Shown: positions 33,651 to 45,060, counted from the stretch's first letter. The stretch is DNA of 64,000 bases from Symbiodinium kawagutii (GCA_009767595.1 VSDK01010537.1:294811-358810); one strand, 5' to 3'. Numbers and translations: made by a program. Notes: a model not told the origin generated them from the sequence alone.

Positions 33651-33822
33651 AGGGAAACTAGTCCCTACAAAAGATGTGTCATAACGATGTGTCAGGCTCA
33701 TATAACGAACTCTAAGCTACAACAAATTATGAAAAGATTTCTACTATTCCTGCTGTGGACAGCAAGCCAGAAGGCTGCACAAACAACAATCGGATGGTCA
33801 CACCCTCTGCAGCAATTTTTTG

Positions 33823-33962
33823 GTACCACTTACAAGGTGGGGGCCCGTGGTTATAAGCTGGCTACTAAGCCATTCCACTAGAGTTAGTTATATCATAAGC
33901 CTGGTAGTTCCCTACTTATAAACCAAGTCATTAAACCTTTGGAGGCCCCACCTTGTAGTACT
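33823..33962. mobile_element. Family D palindromic element
   Basis: Left end CACTTACAAGGTGGGGGCC; right end GGAGGCCCCACCTTGTAGTA is its reverse complement. The centre reads TTATAAGCTGGCTACTAAGC and its mirror. Confidence 0.8.
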
Positions 33963-34087
33963 GAACGGATGAAGGTGGGACCCCCATATCACTGCACGCA
34001 GGCAAGGATCCCCTTGCAAATGCGCGGCATGACGGAACTCGGGTACAACTCTTCCAGCAAACAACCACCCGAAACGGGGCATCTCTT

Positions 34088-34185
34088 CTGGTTGGTGGTT
34101 TCAACCCCTATGAAAAATATTAGTCAACCAGCTATGTGTTAAAAACTAATCGGAAAAATATCAAATATTTGAAACCACCAACCAG
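34088..34185. mobile_element. Family B palindromic element
   Basis: CTGGTTGGTGGTTTCAACCC left end, ATGAAAAATATTAGTCAACC core, TTTGAAACCACCAACCAG right end; near-perfect inverted ends. Confidence 0.85.
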
Positions 34186-34289
34186 TCTTTGCTTACAACA
34201 ACCCTTCCCTCTCTATGGTTACGACCTTTCGGGGAATCTTTTGTTGCACGTTGTTCAGCGAATCAACCAGCACAGTTGAAACAACATGA

Positions 34290-34408
34290 TGAGCTTTCTC
34301 AATCGCTGGGGGTACCCCCAGTTGTCATCTACTTATCAACCATTTATAGTCATTGATAGTAATAAACCAATCATTTTTTCGGTTCTCCTATGGCTCGAGT
34401 AACCACCA
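34290..34408. mobile_element. Family A palindromic element
   Basis: CTTTCTCAATCGCTGGGGGT left end, TAGTAATAAACCAATCATTT core, TGGCTCGAGTAACCACC right end. Confidence 0.7.
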
Positions 34409-34616
34409 GATGGTCCCCCTGGTAGCCTTGCACTGCTTGACGCACAGGCTGCTTTTCATGGCCGAACTCTAAGGTGCGAACAGCTGTAAGCTGGTGATTC
34501 GCGAATGTCTGGCAAGTGGGGCCCATATTTCTTATTGGTTGGCTAGTAGATGTTAGTTGGTTTATAACATGTCTATAACTGTTAGATGTGAGTTGGCACG
34601 TCTTTCAAAACCACCA

Positions 34617-36299
34617 TCAATCAGCGTCAGCTTCCATCAACAAGCGCACCACGTCAAGATGTCCCTCCTGAGATGCCATCAACAGTGGTGATACACAAAT
34701 GTCTGTCCTGGCCTGCTTCACATCAGCACCAGCTCCGATCAGAAAGCGCACCACTTCAAGATGTCCGCTCTCAGATGCAATGTACAGTGGTGATGCACCA
34801 TTGTCTGTCCTGGCCTGCTTCACATCAGCACCAGCTCCGATCAGAAGGCGCACCACTTCAAGATGTCCCTCCTGAGATGCAATGAACAGTGGTGATGCAC
34901 CAGTGCCAGTCCTGGCCTGCTTCACATCAGCACCAGCTCCGATCAGAAGGCGCACCACTTCAAGATGTCCCTCCTGAGATGCAATGAGCAGTGGTGATGT
35001 ACCAGTGCCTGTCCTGGCCTGCTTCACATCAGCACCAGCTCCGATCAGAAAGCGCACCACTTCAAGATGTCCCTGCTGAGATGCAATGAACAGTGGTGAT
35101 GTACCAGTGTCTGTCCTGGCCTGCTTCACATCAGCACCAGCTCCGATCAGAAAGCGCACCACTTCAAGATGTCCCTCCTGAGATGCCATCAACAGTGGTG
35201 ATGCACCAATGTCTGTCCTGGCCTGCTTCACATCAGCACCAGCTCCGATCAGAAGCCGCACCACTTCAAGATGTCCCCGCTGAGATGCAATGTACAATGG
35301 TGATACACCATTGTCTCTCCTGGCCTGCTTAACATCAGCACCAGCTCCGATCACAAAGCGCACCACTTCAAGATGTCCCTTCTGAGATGCAATGAACAGT
35401 GGTGATGCACCAGTGTCTGTCCTTGCCTGCTTCACATCAGCACCAGCTCCGATCAGAAAGCGCACCACTTCAAGATGTCCGCTCTCAGATGCAATGTACA
35501 GTGGTGATGTACCAGTGTCTGTCCTGGCCTGCTTCACATCAGCACCAGCTCCGATCAGAAGGCGCACCACTTCAAGATGTCCCTGATGGGATGCCATCAA
35601 CAGTGGTGATGCACCAGTGTCTGTCCTGGCCTGCTTTACATCAGCACCAGCTCCGATCAGAAAGCGCACCACTTCAAGATGTCCCTGATGGGATGCCATC
35701 AACAGTGGTGATGCACCAGTGTCTGTCCTGGCCTGCTTCACATCAGCACCAGCTCCGATCAGAAGGCGCACCACTTGGAGATGTCCCTGATGAGATGCAA
35801 TCAACAGTGGTGATGCACCCGTGTTGTCTGTTGCACTTGCATCTGCATGTGCTTCAAGCAACAGCTGCACTATCTTGAAACGCCCCAGGCTTGCAGCATA
35901 GTGCATTGGCGTGTTGCCATTTGTATCCCTCAGGTCTGGATTCCTGGGGCGTTGTAGCAAGTCTTCAAGTGCATCGGCCTGGTTGCCCCTGCAAGCTGAA
36001 ATCATCTCCTCAACGGCAGTGCCTTCCTCAGTCTGATCAAATTCCAAGAGGACCAACTGAAGCCTTACTGGAGACGGTAGCGTGAAGTGCCAACAAAGAA
36101 AATGTGGCACGGGGGCCCAGGGGGTCAGAACCTCATCATCTGGGATTGCACGAGAGCCGTCTTCCACCAAGAGCCGTTGCTGAAATCTGGAGACGCAAAG
36201 CTGAACAGCCAACAGTTGCTTCACCACCTTGGCCGACTTTCCTCCGAGTTCATCATACAGAGCCAAGGTCTCCCCAGAGATTGCGGAGAACACCTCCAT
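34617..36299 (-). CDS. Ankyrin-repeat protein with N-terminal ubiquitin-like region, intronless
   Basis: A 560-residue ORF with no intron. Residues 1-90 look like the ubiquitin-like head common on dinoflagellate ankyrin proteins (SGETLALYDELGGKSAKVVK, then a RFQQRLLVEDG strand). From about residue 128, GNTPMHYAASLGRFKIVQLL opens a run of about 13 ankyrin repeats. Eleven are 34 residues long and nearly identical (SPLLMASQEGHLEVVRFLIG, then AGADVKQARTD), from a 102-bp DNA repeat. Ankyrin repeats bind protein partners; none can be inferred here. The ORF stops inside the last repeat (LLMEADAD), so the C-terminus may be shortened. Being intronless beside a 14-exon gene suggests a retroposed origin, but no spliced leader or poly-A was found at its edges. 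Confidence 0.85.
   Translation of the reverse strand: MEVFSAISGETLALYDELGGKSAKVVKQLLAVQLCVSRFQQRLLVEDGSRAIPDDEVLTPWAPVPHFLCWHFTLPSPVRLQLVLLEFDQTEEGTAVEEMISACRGNQADALEDLLQRPRNPDLRDTNGNTPMHYAASLGRFKIVQLLLEAHADASATDNTGASPLLIASHQGHLQVVRLLIGAGADVKQARTDTGASPLLMASHQGHLEVVRFLIGAGADVKQARTDTGASPLLMASHQGHLEVVRLLIGAGADVKQARTDTGTSPLYIASESGHLEVVRFLIGAGADVKQARTDTGASPLFIASQKGHLEVVRFVIGAGADVKQARRDNGVSPLYIASQRGHLEVVRLLIGAGADVKQARTDIGASPLLMASQEGHLEVVRFLIGAGADVKQARTDTGTSPLFIASQQGHLEVVRFLIGAGADVKQARTGTGTSPLLIASQEGHLEVVRLLIGAGADVKQARTGTGASPLFIASQEGHLEVVRLLIGAGADVKQARTDNGASPLYIASESGHLEVVRFLIGAGADVKQARTDICVSPLLMASQEGHLDVVRLLMEADAD
34642..35800. repeat. 102-bp coding tandem repeat in the ankyrin ORF
   Basis: Consecutive near-identical 102-bp units, for example the shared stretch ACATCAGCACCAGCTCCGAT recurring every 102 bp. 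Recent in-frame unit amplification is likely. Confidence 0.9.
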
Positions 36300-37367
36300 G
36301 ACACAGTCACAACTTCGGAGAGACTATGCACCCGTGCAAAGCAGAGACATTTGTTGCTGTTGCCATCGCTTCATTGGTTACTCTGGCTGTGTACTTTACA
36401 TAAGGTCAAGTATATCCCCCTGCAGTGGGGCCTTGCTGTACATCAGCATGTCAATTGAATGTAGCACTGAAAAAAGTTGCTTTCCCGATGGTGTTTCACA
36501 GTCACGAGGAGCCCAACCTGGTGATTGTTGGCTATACCATACTATACCAGGCTGTATATAAACATTCTGTAATCATTGAGCTTGCTATCCTTGCCCATCC
36601 ACTTACCAACAAGTCATTCATAGCGGTAACCATCTCTACGCCAGGGGTTCCCTGGTTCCCTATAACCACGAGGCAACTGGAAGGATCGGTCAAAGCATCA
36701 TCCTGAGAGCTGCAGCCCTGCGGTGGCGCTGCTACTGTGAACCAGTGACCATGGGTCCCCATCGTTTCGGCCATGGTTTAACAATGTACGTGTGGTCAAC
36801 CATATCTGTTTGTATAAGTACATATGTGAAAAGAGAGAGAGCTTTCCAATTTATATTACTGTAATCAGGCTTAGATCATTGGTAATACTACAATTTCGAC
36901 CATCATCAACAATGTCAGCATAAACTGACGTACTCCTCAAGCATCAAGCCTAATGGTTCACCATAGCTGATATATCGACCATTCCAAGTGGAACCCATTT
37001 CTCCCTTCTCGCTGGTTGCTGGCCCGTGAGCCGCGTCACACCGGAAGCTGGAAGTTGGAATTGTGAGTTCATCTGGTTGAACCAACCTACCAGTGGTTAA
37101 TGGTGGTTATTCATGGTCGATAGTGGTTCATCATGGTTAATGTTTAATGATGATGGCCGATCATTAACTGGTTGGTGGTTCGAATTGTGCGTGAATAGAT
37201 TAAGGGTTAGACACCACTAGACGTTTACCTTGAAGGTTGGAATGATAGCACCAACTAGCAGGATTGATGGTCATCATTGAACCTCTAACCACTAGCAATT
37301 ATTAACCTTGACCTTCATTAATCATCATTGACTATCAACTTATACAATCAGTTTGGCTGGTTCTTGT

Positions 37368-37990
37368 TCACTCTTGACGCATTGGGAAACTGCCCCTGCT
37401 CCCCATTGCAATCTGGCTGAGTTTTTTCAGTTTGGACACCCGTCGCTTCTGCTGGTGACATCTGGTGACCGGGACAGCTATTGGGAGATTTGTTGTCGCT
37501 CGCATGTATTTCCACTCCATGAATGAGACTTCATGATAACAACGGAGGTTGTAAACGAAAATGGGTAAAAAAGCCCCAACAAATAAGCTCCTAAGTGTGG
37601 ATAAGTCATCGATAGGCCGGCCCATAGCCAAAGGTGGTACTCAACTTATCTGCCAACATCTCTGATCGTTGTAGGAAAACCATCAACTTTTTCGACCGAA
37701 CCCATGTGTCAGAGTCCCAAGAAACTAGATTTCGAAGGGAATTGAATGATTTGTAGGCAGAGCCAGGGGAGTTGCTGCGGGGCAACTTTTGTGATCCCAC
37801 GGGTCTCAGGATTTCCGAACATAATGATCGTATACTGTATGATGCATAAGCTGCTGAATCACACTGGCTACCACTGCTCAAGAGCATGAATTTCAATGGA
37901 GCCGGTTGGTCTGTACCATCCTCAAAGCAATTGTTTCCTGCCACACTTTGCCTCTGAGTGAATCTACCAGTGACCCTTACTGTCAGCATC
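37368..37990 (-). other. Coding-like degenerate block, unrecognised
   Basis: Two long overlapping minus readings in different frames (about 37989-37606 and 37631-37368). The first contains NLVSWDSDTWVRSKKLMVFL. This could be a decayed gene or mobile-element fragment. No motif identified. Confidence 0.25.
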
Positions 37991-38059
37991 TCGAAATTCC
38001 TATCATTTGGAACTCAATAAAGTTACCTGCCATCATAACTAAATTCCGTAAGCATGTTT

Positions 38060-38155
38060 ACTGGTTGGTGGTTCTAACCCCGATGAAAAATATGCGCCAC
38101 CCAAGTATCCCTCAGTATTGGTGAAAATAAAACATGTTTGGAACCACCAACCAGT
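38060..38155. mobile_element. Family B palindromic element
   Basis: ACTGGTTGGTGGTTCTAACC left end and GTTTGGAACCACCAACCAGT right end. A 40-bp deletion derivative follows at about 38212-38245. Confidence 0.85.
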
Positions 38156-38449
38156 AGTTGTTTGACCAGGACTGTCACTCATTATCCCTAGTATTAAGCA
38201 CTATTAATAATTCTAACCCCTATGAAAAATGGTTGAAACCACCATGATCATGGTCAGTGATAAGGAAAAAGGATCAATCCTTAGGAGCTGCGTTTGGTCC
38301 TCGGTTCACAGCTCCGGGTTCCTACGCGTTTGGTACGAGATCCTGTGGCGCAGTGTTGGATCAAATATCACTTTGAAGACAACTACGCGTACATAATGCA
38401 AGGTAGAATATCCATGTTGTGTGGATGCATTTAGCAAAACTCATACAAT

Positions 38450-38553
38450 TGGTGGTTTCTCAAAATGAGGTTACCCTCAAATCATCCGATGTTTGTCTTG
38501 TTTGAGATGCTAAACCATGGTTTTTAGGGGTTCCCAATCTTCAGAACCCCCCC
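38450..38553. mobile_element. Family A palindromic element
   Basis: TGGTGGTTTCTCAAAATGAG left end, CAAATCATCCGATG core, CAATCTTCAGAACCCCCCCC right end. Confidence 0.75.
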
Positions 38554-38685
38554 CACACATTGGTCCTATTGTTGCTTATTATCCCCTATTATCAACGCGC
38601 ACAAATGTCGGACCGATCATCCAACGGCTTCATTCCCCGTGCATGATCCCCCTAAAACTCGTGGTGATCTACCAGTGCTACATCT

Positions 38686-38788
38686 GAGGGTTTCTCAAAG
38701 ATAGGGTTACCCCTAGATCATCCAATATTAATCCTTTACAGCAATAGACCAACCATTTAGGAAGTCCCCTATTTTAAGAAACCACCAT
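38686..38788. mobile_element. Family A palindromic element
   Basis: GAGGGTTTCTCAAAGATAGG left end and CTATTTTAAGAAACCACCA right end, 130 bp from another copy. Confidence 0.8.
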
Positions 38789-38833
38789 TTGATCAATGCT
38801 TTGAATCATCGGGTGGGTTACCCACCCTGCGGC

Positions 38834-38923
38834 CTTGGCCGGTGCAGAGCTGCTGGCTGCGGCACCGTTGGGCACGGGCGCCTGCCGAGAAACAGAGCGC
38901 GAGAAGCGCCGAGTTGGTGCCAT
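38834..38923 (-). CDS. Candidate first exon of an unrecognised gene
   Basis: ATG at 38923 followed by 30 codons, MAPTRRFSRSVSRQAPVPNG then an Ala/Ser-rich run, ending AAG|GCCGCA (GC donor). The island is sharply GC-rich against its surroundings. It may join in phase to 31150-31215 with the ankyrin ORF nested in between; that link is speculative. Confidence 0.35.
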
Positions 38924-39607
38924 GGCCTCTCTCGAGAATCATAATGGTTAATGGTGGTTAATGATGGTTAATGGTGGTTAATGGTGGGTCATGATGATGG
39001 TTGATCATGGTTGATCATGGTTAATCATCATGAATAATGAAGTGCTTGATGATGGTTAATGAAGTGCTTGATGATGATTAATGAACTGCTTGATGATGCT
39101 GAATGATGCTTGCCACATTGCGGTCTTCTGCACCCAGCAGCACGCAGAGGCAGACTGTCACTGGGTCTAACGAAGGGGGTTGGAATTCAAAGACTGTAAA
39201 TACCCAATACTCACAAACAGCCATGCCACTGTCCATGGGAATTTCAATCCCAAGCCCGGATGGTCAATAAGTGTTCATGAACTGATTGAAGTTTGTGAGC
39301 AGTTGGTTGACAATGGCTTCTAACCTGATAATAATTGATAATGATTGATGATGATTGATAATGATTGAAAATGGTGAGGTATGGTTGATGACTGTTGAGA
39401 ATAATCAATAAGCTATTTGATGGTCAATGATGATTGTTTGATGATTAATGATGGTTGCTTGATGATCAATGATGGTTAGTTGGTCGCTAGTTGATAGCTG
39501 GTGATAGCTGGTAATGGATACTAGTGATTAAACATTGGCGAAATTATGGTTGATGATCAAGTGATCTATGATGATATTTTGGGCTGGTTTTATGATATTC
39601 AATGATA

Positions 39608-39711
39608 TGGTGGTTTCTCAAAATAGGGGACCCCCATATCATCCACTAGTAATCATTTATAGAGAACCAACCATAGCTTTGGGGTAACCCCATTTTAAGA
39701 AAACACCATAT
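39608..39711. mobile_element. Family A palindromic element
   Basis: GGTGGTTTCTCAAAATAGGG left end and CCATTTTAAGAAAACACCAT right end; the whole is a near-perfect palindrome. Confidence 0.85.
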
Positions 39712-40276
39712 GCTTCATAGTGGTTGATGATGCAAAAATGATGATTCATAATCAGTTCACCAACTATCCACAAGCTGTCTCATGGTTGGTCAATACGGCT
39801 GCTACTCCCATGGTGGTTCACTGCCGCGCTTGTTTGTTCTGTTTCTCCGTGGTAACACTTCAACCACATTTGATGATGCTTTGATTTCGATTGGATTCAG
39901 AATGATCCATATACTTTACATTTCAATGGTTGACTAAACCAAGATTAGTAGTGGTCAATAATGTTAGATCCATCATGACGGTGAATCACTAGCTATTCGT
40001 GATAAAACTGGGGGTGCTTTGTCCATATGGACGGACCTTCCACTGCTACTTGTTGTTGAAGCTGTTTTCTGATTATTGCTGCTGATGTTGTTGTGGCGAT
40101 ACTTTTTTTGACTGCCATGATATGCTGCGGGGCTCGTTGCTTTTATTGTTGGTTACTCGCGGAAGTCTGCTTTGCCGTCACCAAATTCGGTTGATATTAT
40201 CATTTTCAATCCGCTATCGTTAATTCTTCAACCGTTAAACCACACACAACGGTGATGAATGATCCTTATCAACCAT

Positions 40277-40379
40277 TGGGTGATTCTCAAAATAGGGGAC
40301 CCCCAAAATCGTGCAATATAGCCATTTATAGCTATAAACCCAATATTTTCTGGGGGTTCACTATTTTAAGAATCATCCA
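40277..40379. mobile_element. Family A palindromic element
   Basis: GGGTGATTCTCAAAATAGGG left end and CACTATTTTAAGAATCATCC right end. Confidence 0.85.
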
Positions 40380-40382
40380 TCT

Positions 40383-40472
40383 TAAGAAATACCCCTATGA
40401 AAAATATTAGTCAACCAAACAACCATGTGTTACTACTTCTGGGAAAATCAAATAAAAACATCAACCAGCTGG
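40383..40472. mobile_element. Family B element, worn ends
   Basis: CCCCTATGAAAAATATTAGT and CCATGTGTTACTACTTCTGG core retained; ends CAACCAGCTGG. Confidence 0.6.
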
Positions 40473-40484
40473 AACAATCATGAA

Positions 40485-40550
40485 ATTTTAGCCACTAATA
40501 GTAGTAAGCCAGCCATTTTGGGGGTTCCCTATGGCTTAAGACACACCCAT
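40485..40550. mobile_element. Family A half-element
   Basis: Right half only: GCCACTAATAGTAGTAAGCC then TATGGCTTAAGACACACCCA. Confidence 0.6.
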
Positions 40551-40569
40551 CACTACAACCAGTGTCATC

Positions 40570-40672
40570 TCCCACTTCGGTCAACCAACCGACGCCCCGC
40601 ACCTTTGACTCCCAGCTGACCCGTGTCACCTTGCACGACACGGGTGGCGGCGAGTTGCAGCTCCGAGTTCAT
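40570..40672 (-). other. Exon-like GC-rich island
   Basis: C/A-rich flank left and G/T-rich flank right suggest the minus strand. Possible reading SELQLAATRVVQ before a GTGACA donor. No AG|G acceptor is evident. Confidence 0.25.
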
Positions 40673-40857
40673 CATGGTTGCTGGGCAGAGTATTGGATGA
40701 TCGCCAACCATAATAATGGTTCATGATCATGATATGTGGTTGATCAAGCATCAGCCAGAGTAATGGTTGATCAAGCATCTCCAGAGTATTGTTGATCATT
40801 TGGTTGCTTTAATCATAAGACTCAATGATTCATGATAGTTCATAAGACTTAATGATT

Positions 40858-40908
40858 CACTATCCTTAAAGATTGGTGAAAATAAAGATGTTTAGAACCA
40901 CCAGCCAG
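40858..40908. mobile_element. Family B right-half fragment
   Basis: ATTGGTGAAAATAAAGATGT then TTAGAACCACCAGCCAGTG; the left half is missing. Confidence 0.6.
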
Positions 40909-41269
40909 TGAATCATAAGACTTAATGATTCATGGTTGATGCTTGATCAACCAAATCATGAACAACCAAATGATCAACCAACGCTCCGGGCGGGTGTTAC
41001 GACGCGCCCCGAAGAACGCTGACACTTCATGGCGTGTCTTTTGCTCAGGTCCAGAGCCATTCGTTGTCTCTCTGAATGTCTAGGAACGACTTTGGGTCCG
41101 CTCCCAGACAGCCACATGGGTGCACACGGACACAACGCAAAGCCAGGACAAGGGTTTTTCAGTCCCGGCTTAGACGAAGTGTACCGGACATGCAGCAGGT
41201 CCATGTGCATATTGACAGACCAAAAACACCATACAATAAACGGTGGCTCCGGGCAAAGCAGTGCGCGAC

Positions 41270-42300
41270 GTGACGTAGCATCCACTTCATGACGCAAGTT
41301 GCACCGTACGTTATATAACATGCCCCACCCACCCCGAACCCTTGACGTGACGTGGCATCCACTTCATGACGCAAGTTGCACCGTACGTTAACATGTCCCA
41401 CCCACCCTCAACCCCTGACAGGACGNNNNNNNNNNNNNNNNNNNNNNNNNNNNNNNNNNNNNNNNNNNNNNNNNNNNNNNNNNNNNNNNNNNNNNNNNNN
41501 NNNNNNNNNNNNNNNNNNNNNNNNNNNNNNNNNNNNNNNNNNNNNNNNNNNNNNNNNNNNNNNNNNNNNNNNNNNNNNNNNNNNNNNNNNNNNNNNNNNN
41601 NNNNNNNNNNNNNNNNNNNNNNNNNNNNNNNNNNNNNNNNNNNNNNNNNNNNNNNNNNNNNNNNNNNNNNNNNNNNNNNNNNNNNNNNNNNNNNNNNNNN
41701 NNNNNNNNNNNNNNNNNNNNNNNNNNNNNNNNNNNNNNNNNNNNNNNNNNNNNNNNNNNNNNNNNNNNNNNNNNNNNNNNNNNNNNNNNNNNNNNNNNNN
41801 NNNNNNNNNNNNNNNNNNNNNNNNNNNNNNNNNNNNNNNNNNNNNNNNNNNNNNNNNNNNNNNNNNNNNNNNNNNNNNNNNNNNNNNNNNNNNNNNNNNN
41901 NNNNNNNNNNNNNNNNNNNNNNNNNNNNNNNNNNNNNNNNNNNNNNNNNNNNNNNNNNNNNNNNNNNNNNNNNNACGTTAACATGCCCCACCCACCCCCA
42001 ACCCCTGACGTGACGTAGCATCCACTTCATGACGCAAGTTGCACCGTACGTTAACATGCCCCACCCACCCCCAACCCCTGACGTGACGTAGCATCCACTT
42101 CATGACGCAAGTTGCACCGTACGTTAACATGCCCCACCCACCCCGCACCCCTGACGTGACGTGGCATCCACTTCATGACGCAAGTTGCACCGTACGTTGA
42201 CATGCCCCCCCCACCCCCAACCCCTGACGTGACGTAGCATCCACTTCATGACGCAAGTTGCACCGTACGTTCACATGCCCCACCCACCCCCAACCCCTGC
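41270..42300. repeat. 73-bp tandem array (part in gap)
   Basis: The unit contains TGACGTGACGTAGCATCCAC and ACGCAAGTTGCACCGTACGT; copies start at 42006, 42079, 42152 and 42225, exactly 73 bp apart. 549 bp of N lie in the middle. Confidence 0.95.
41426..41974. other. Assembly gap (549 N)
   Basis: Run of N inside the 73-bp array. ORFs spanning it are meaningless. Confidence 1.
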
Positions 42301-42404
42301 CCATGTGTACGAAACCCTACGCAGAGTGTGTCAAAATGCACATGAACGCGCCGTGACAAGCAGTAAAATGCGATCTCGGACGCGTCGCAACACCCGCCCG
42401 GAGC

Positions 42405-44350
42405 CACCAACCATGATCAAGCATCATGGTCATGGTTAATCATGACTTAATGATGTTTGATGATGGTTTTTATAAAAAGTTCGTACTGGTTCGGCTCCTT
42501 AGCTCCATCCCAACTGCCAAATGAACATTCTGGACTGTTGTTGGCTGCCTCTGATCCCCATGCTGTTGCCTGTTGTGCCCATTCCGTTGGCTAAACGTTG
42601 ACCTGTCCGAGTTGATTTTTTTGTCGCTGATCCCTATCATTGTGCCCGTGATCATGCTGTGACAATGAGAATTCGCCATCCCACATTTGTTTTGCAGGTT
42701 CATTACCCTAAGGTTGGCTAAAATCCCCAGTGCCCACCAGAACACAAAGCGCTATGTTAATGGCCAAATGTGTGGATTGATATGATGGCAATCCTTGCCA
42801 TAACCATAACGTTAATAGCCTCCGGGAATACAAGGATGGCAACGCTGGTGACCAATGAGCTAGTGACATATGACCAATGTCATGCGGCTATAGTAAAGAA
42901 CCGTTATATAACCTATTCACAAACACTTGACCAATGAATAAGCAATATTCAAGAAATTATCAATCAATAATACCCCAGTAGTTCCTAGTTTAGTCAACCA
43001 GTCATTGATTCAGAATCACTATCAATCAGTTAATCAGCCATTCAATCGTTTAGTCAATCAATGATTTAGCTAATCATTCATTGATTAGTTGATTCAAGTG
43101 TTCTTGATTATTGGAGGTGACGATTGATTCATTGAAAAAGTTAATTAACCATTGATGATTGGTCAATCAAATGACTAATCATTCATTAATTACTGGTCCA
43201 GGGTTTATTCAACCTTGAATTAATGATTCATCATTCATTAATCATTCATTAATTACTGGTCAATTAGTTAACCATTGATGAGTGGTTAATCATTCATGAA
43301 CAACCTGATTAACCATTGATTATTGGTTGATTCAATTTTTTTCAGGGACCCCACAGGTCCCTGGCGTCGCGGTGCCCACCTTTGCCACCACCTTTCCGTC
43401 GAACAAAGGCACAGGCGCCGCCTCACCACAGAGAGGATCCAGGTGAAGAATGATAAGAATGATCACTTAATGACCCAGAAAAGATACGCTATACTTATCT
43501 TAAATGATCACTCAAGTATACAAGGCCATGAAAGATAGGCTACATCCTTGATGTCCATATCTTAGATTTTAGGACCTTAAGTGATCATTTATGGACATAG
43601 ATATACAATTCAAGGAGATATTCACCGTTCCACATATCTTTACCAATGTTAGACTGGATCTTAAGTTGGTAAATATATAGGTACATTACTTCAGGATAGG
43701 ATTAATATTGTCATATAGGATTGGGATGATTATGCAGTTGGTGAAACGAGGACTGCAGCAATGATCATTAGGGTCATTATCTAAGGATATATGGTCATTA
43801 ATGATCATTAGTTACATGGTTGACCATCCTGAATGACAATTCCTTTTACTTAATGATCATTTTATGGTTAATTGTATGGTTAACCACGGATCCCAACAAT
43901 GGTAATTGAAGATTATATACTGCTTCATGAACCATATATCTTATGAAGAAGAATTAATTAGCGATCACTCGATCATTTTACATGGTTGATTAATACGGTC
44001 ATAGGATTGATATGGATATCCAGTTTCAACTGGTCAGATCATATTGATGTTAATTTATCACCACATGGGCTCACTCAATATCTTTAATAGGTGGTTCATT
44101 GGCAACGATTTTACGGATTAGTGTTGATTCATGGACGTGATTCATTGGTTATGTTCAGACGGCAAGGATTGCATTCAGTCGTTAATTATTGAATCCAGTA
44201 GTTTATGATCGTTCAGTTTGATGGTTGATGGTTGATTACTGACATGATGCAACAAAACACTAATAACTAGTACCAATCATCCGTATTATGCACCATGGCA
44301 GCCAAGAGTGGATTGACTACTTTTGGATCATCCAACGAATAAACTAGTAC
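42405..44350. other. Spacer or intron, mostly featureless
   Basis: AT-rich TGATTAATCATTCA-type sequence apart from the 43.4-kb island. An open minus frame at 42745-42470 has no recognisable motif. Confidence 0.5.
43392..43421 (-). CDS. Candidate 30-nt exon, unrecognised
   Basis: In sense: acceptor GGTGAG|G, donor AAG|GTGGTG; reads AAPVPLFDGK. The same island (43345-43440) also has + strand splice-like signals (TTTTTTCAG|G, CCAG|GTGAAG), so the strand is not settled. Confidence 0.3.
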
Positions 44351-44399
44351 TATACACAATTTGAATAGCTACTACCTATTGAATCATGATGCGGTAATA

Positions 44400-44560
44400 T
44401 CTGCATGAATTCTTGACGGGGGATGGGCATCCCTGTCGGGCAACACGTCAGCAACCCCCAAAGTGGTCGATCAGGTGAATTTTGGGGAGTGCGACCGTGC
44501 TGGATCTGTAGCAATTGGCGACAGCGCTGTGATGTGCGGTATGGGGTTTCGGCAATATGG
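44400..44560 (-). other. Exon-like island, unrecognised
   Basis: Moderately GC-rich block bounded on the right by a family A element. Open on both strands; no family similarity seen. Confidence 0.2.
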
Positions 44561-44662
44561 GTGTTTCTCAAATCATAGGGCTACCCCCAAATCATCCGAT
44601 ATCAATCATTGTTTATTAATCAACCAACCATTGGGAAGGTCCTCTATTTTGAGAACCTGCCA
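44559..44662. mobile_element. Family A palindromic element
   Basis: GGGTGTTTCTCAAATCATAG left end and CTCTATTTTGAGAACCTGCC right end. Confidence 0.8.
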
Positions 44663-44879
44663 TACAACAAGCTGTTTAATTCTGCAATTGTAAAATGGAG
44701 ACGGCAGAGTGAAAAACCAACGAGTTGGATTTCACTAGTTCTACTAATCATTGATCTTTATTGACTGCTGACCGCTGGTATCCCCAAGGACACGCTTGGG
44801 ACTAAGAAGCAAATCGGAAAAAATTGACCGTTATTGACCATCACTAACTATTTGTTCCAATTCGCAGTTCACAAAATCT

Positions 44880-45060
44880 CCAACTACAACGTCTCCCACA
44901 GATTCGTCCCACCGCTGGCGCCTCATTGGTGACATCCATCCATGCCACTTGAAGCGGATCGGGGCCCCAACGGAGCTTGAATCGAAAGTGGTACCTCTGC
45001 GCTGGAACAGCTGCGGTACCATCATGGGGATGGGATGGGGTTCCCCAGCAGCCAAGCAGC
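44880..45060 (-). other. Exon-like island, unrecognised
   Basis: GC-richer block just left of a family A element. The minus strand reads through segments such as SVGAPIRFKWHGWMSPMRRQ. No clear AG|G acceptor was chosen; it could also be a degenerate insert. Confidence 0.25.

Larger units (their letters stand above)
26411..34289. other. Mostly repeat-rich spacer or intron
   Basis: Dominated by TGATGGTTAATGATGG-type sequence, with three candidate exons and several short elements listed separately. Open frames at 28750-29280 and 32990-33225 lack support. Confidence 0.5.
40983..42404. mobile_element. 1.4-kb inverted-repeat-bounded satellite element
   Basis: 40983-41006 begins GCTCCGGGCGGGTGTTACGA. 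42381-42404 is its reverse complement with one mismatch in 24 bp. Inside is a 73-bp tandem array (about 41270-42300) interrupted by an assembly gap. No transposase ORF is visible. The flanks share only CCAAC, so no clear target duplication. Confidence 0.65.

Noticed and set aside
35399-35878. 159-residue + strand ORF
   Set aside because: Antisense shadow of the ankyrin repeats.
41311-42057. Long open frames across 41.3-42.1 kb on both strands
   Set aside because: They consist mostly of N from the assembly gap plus 73-bp repeat sequence.
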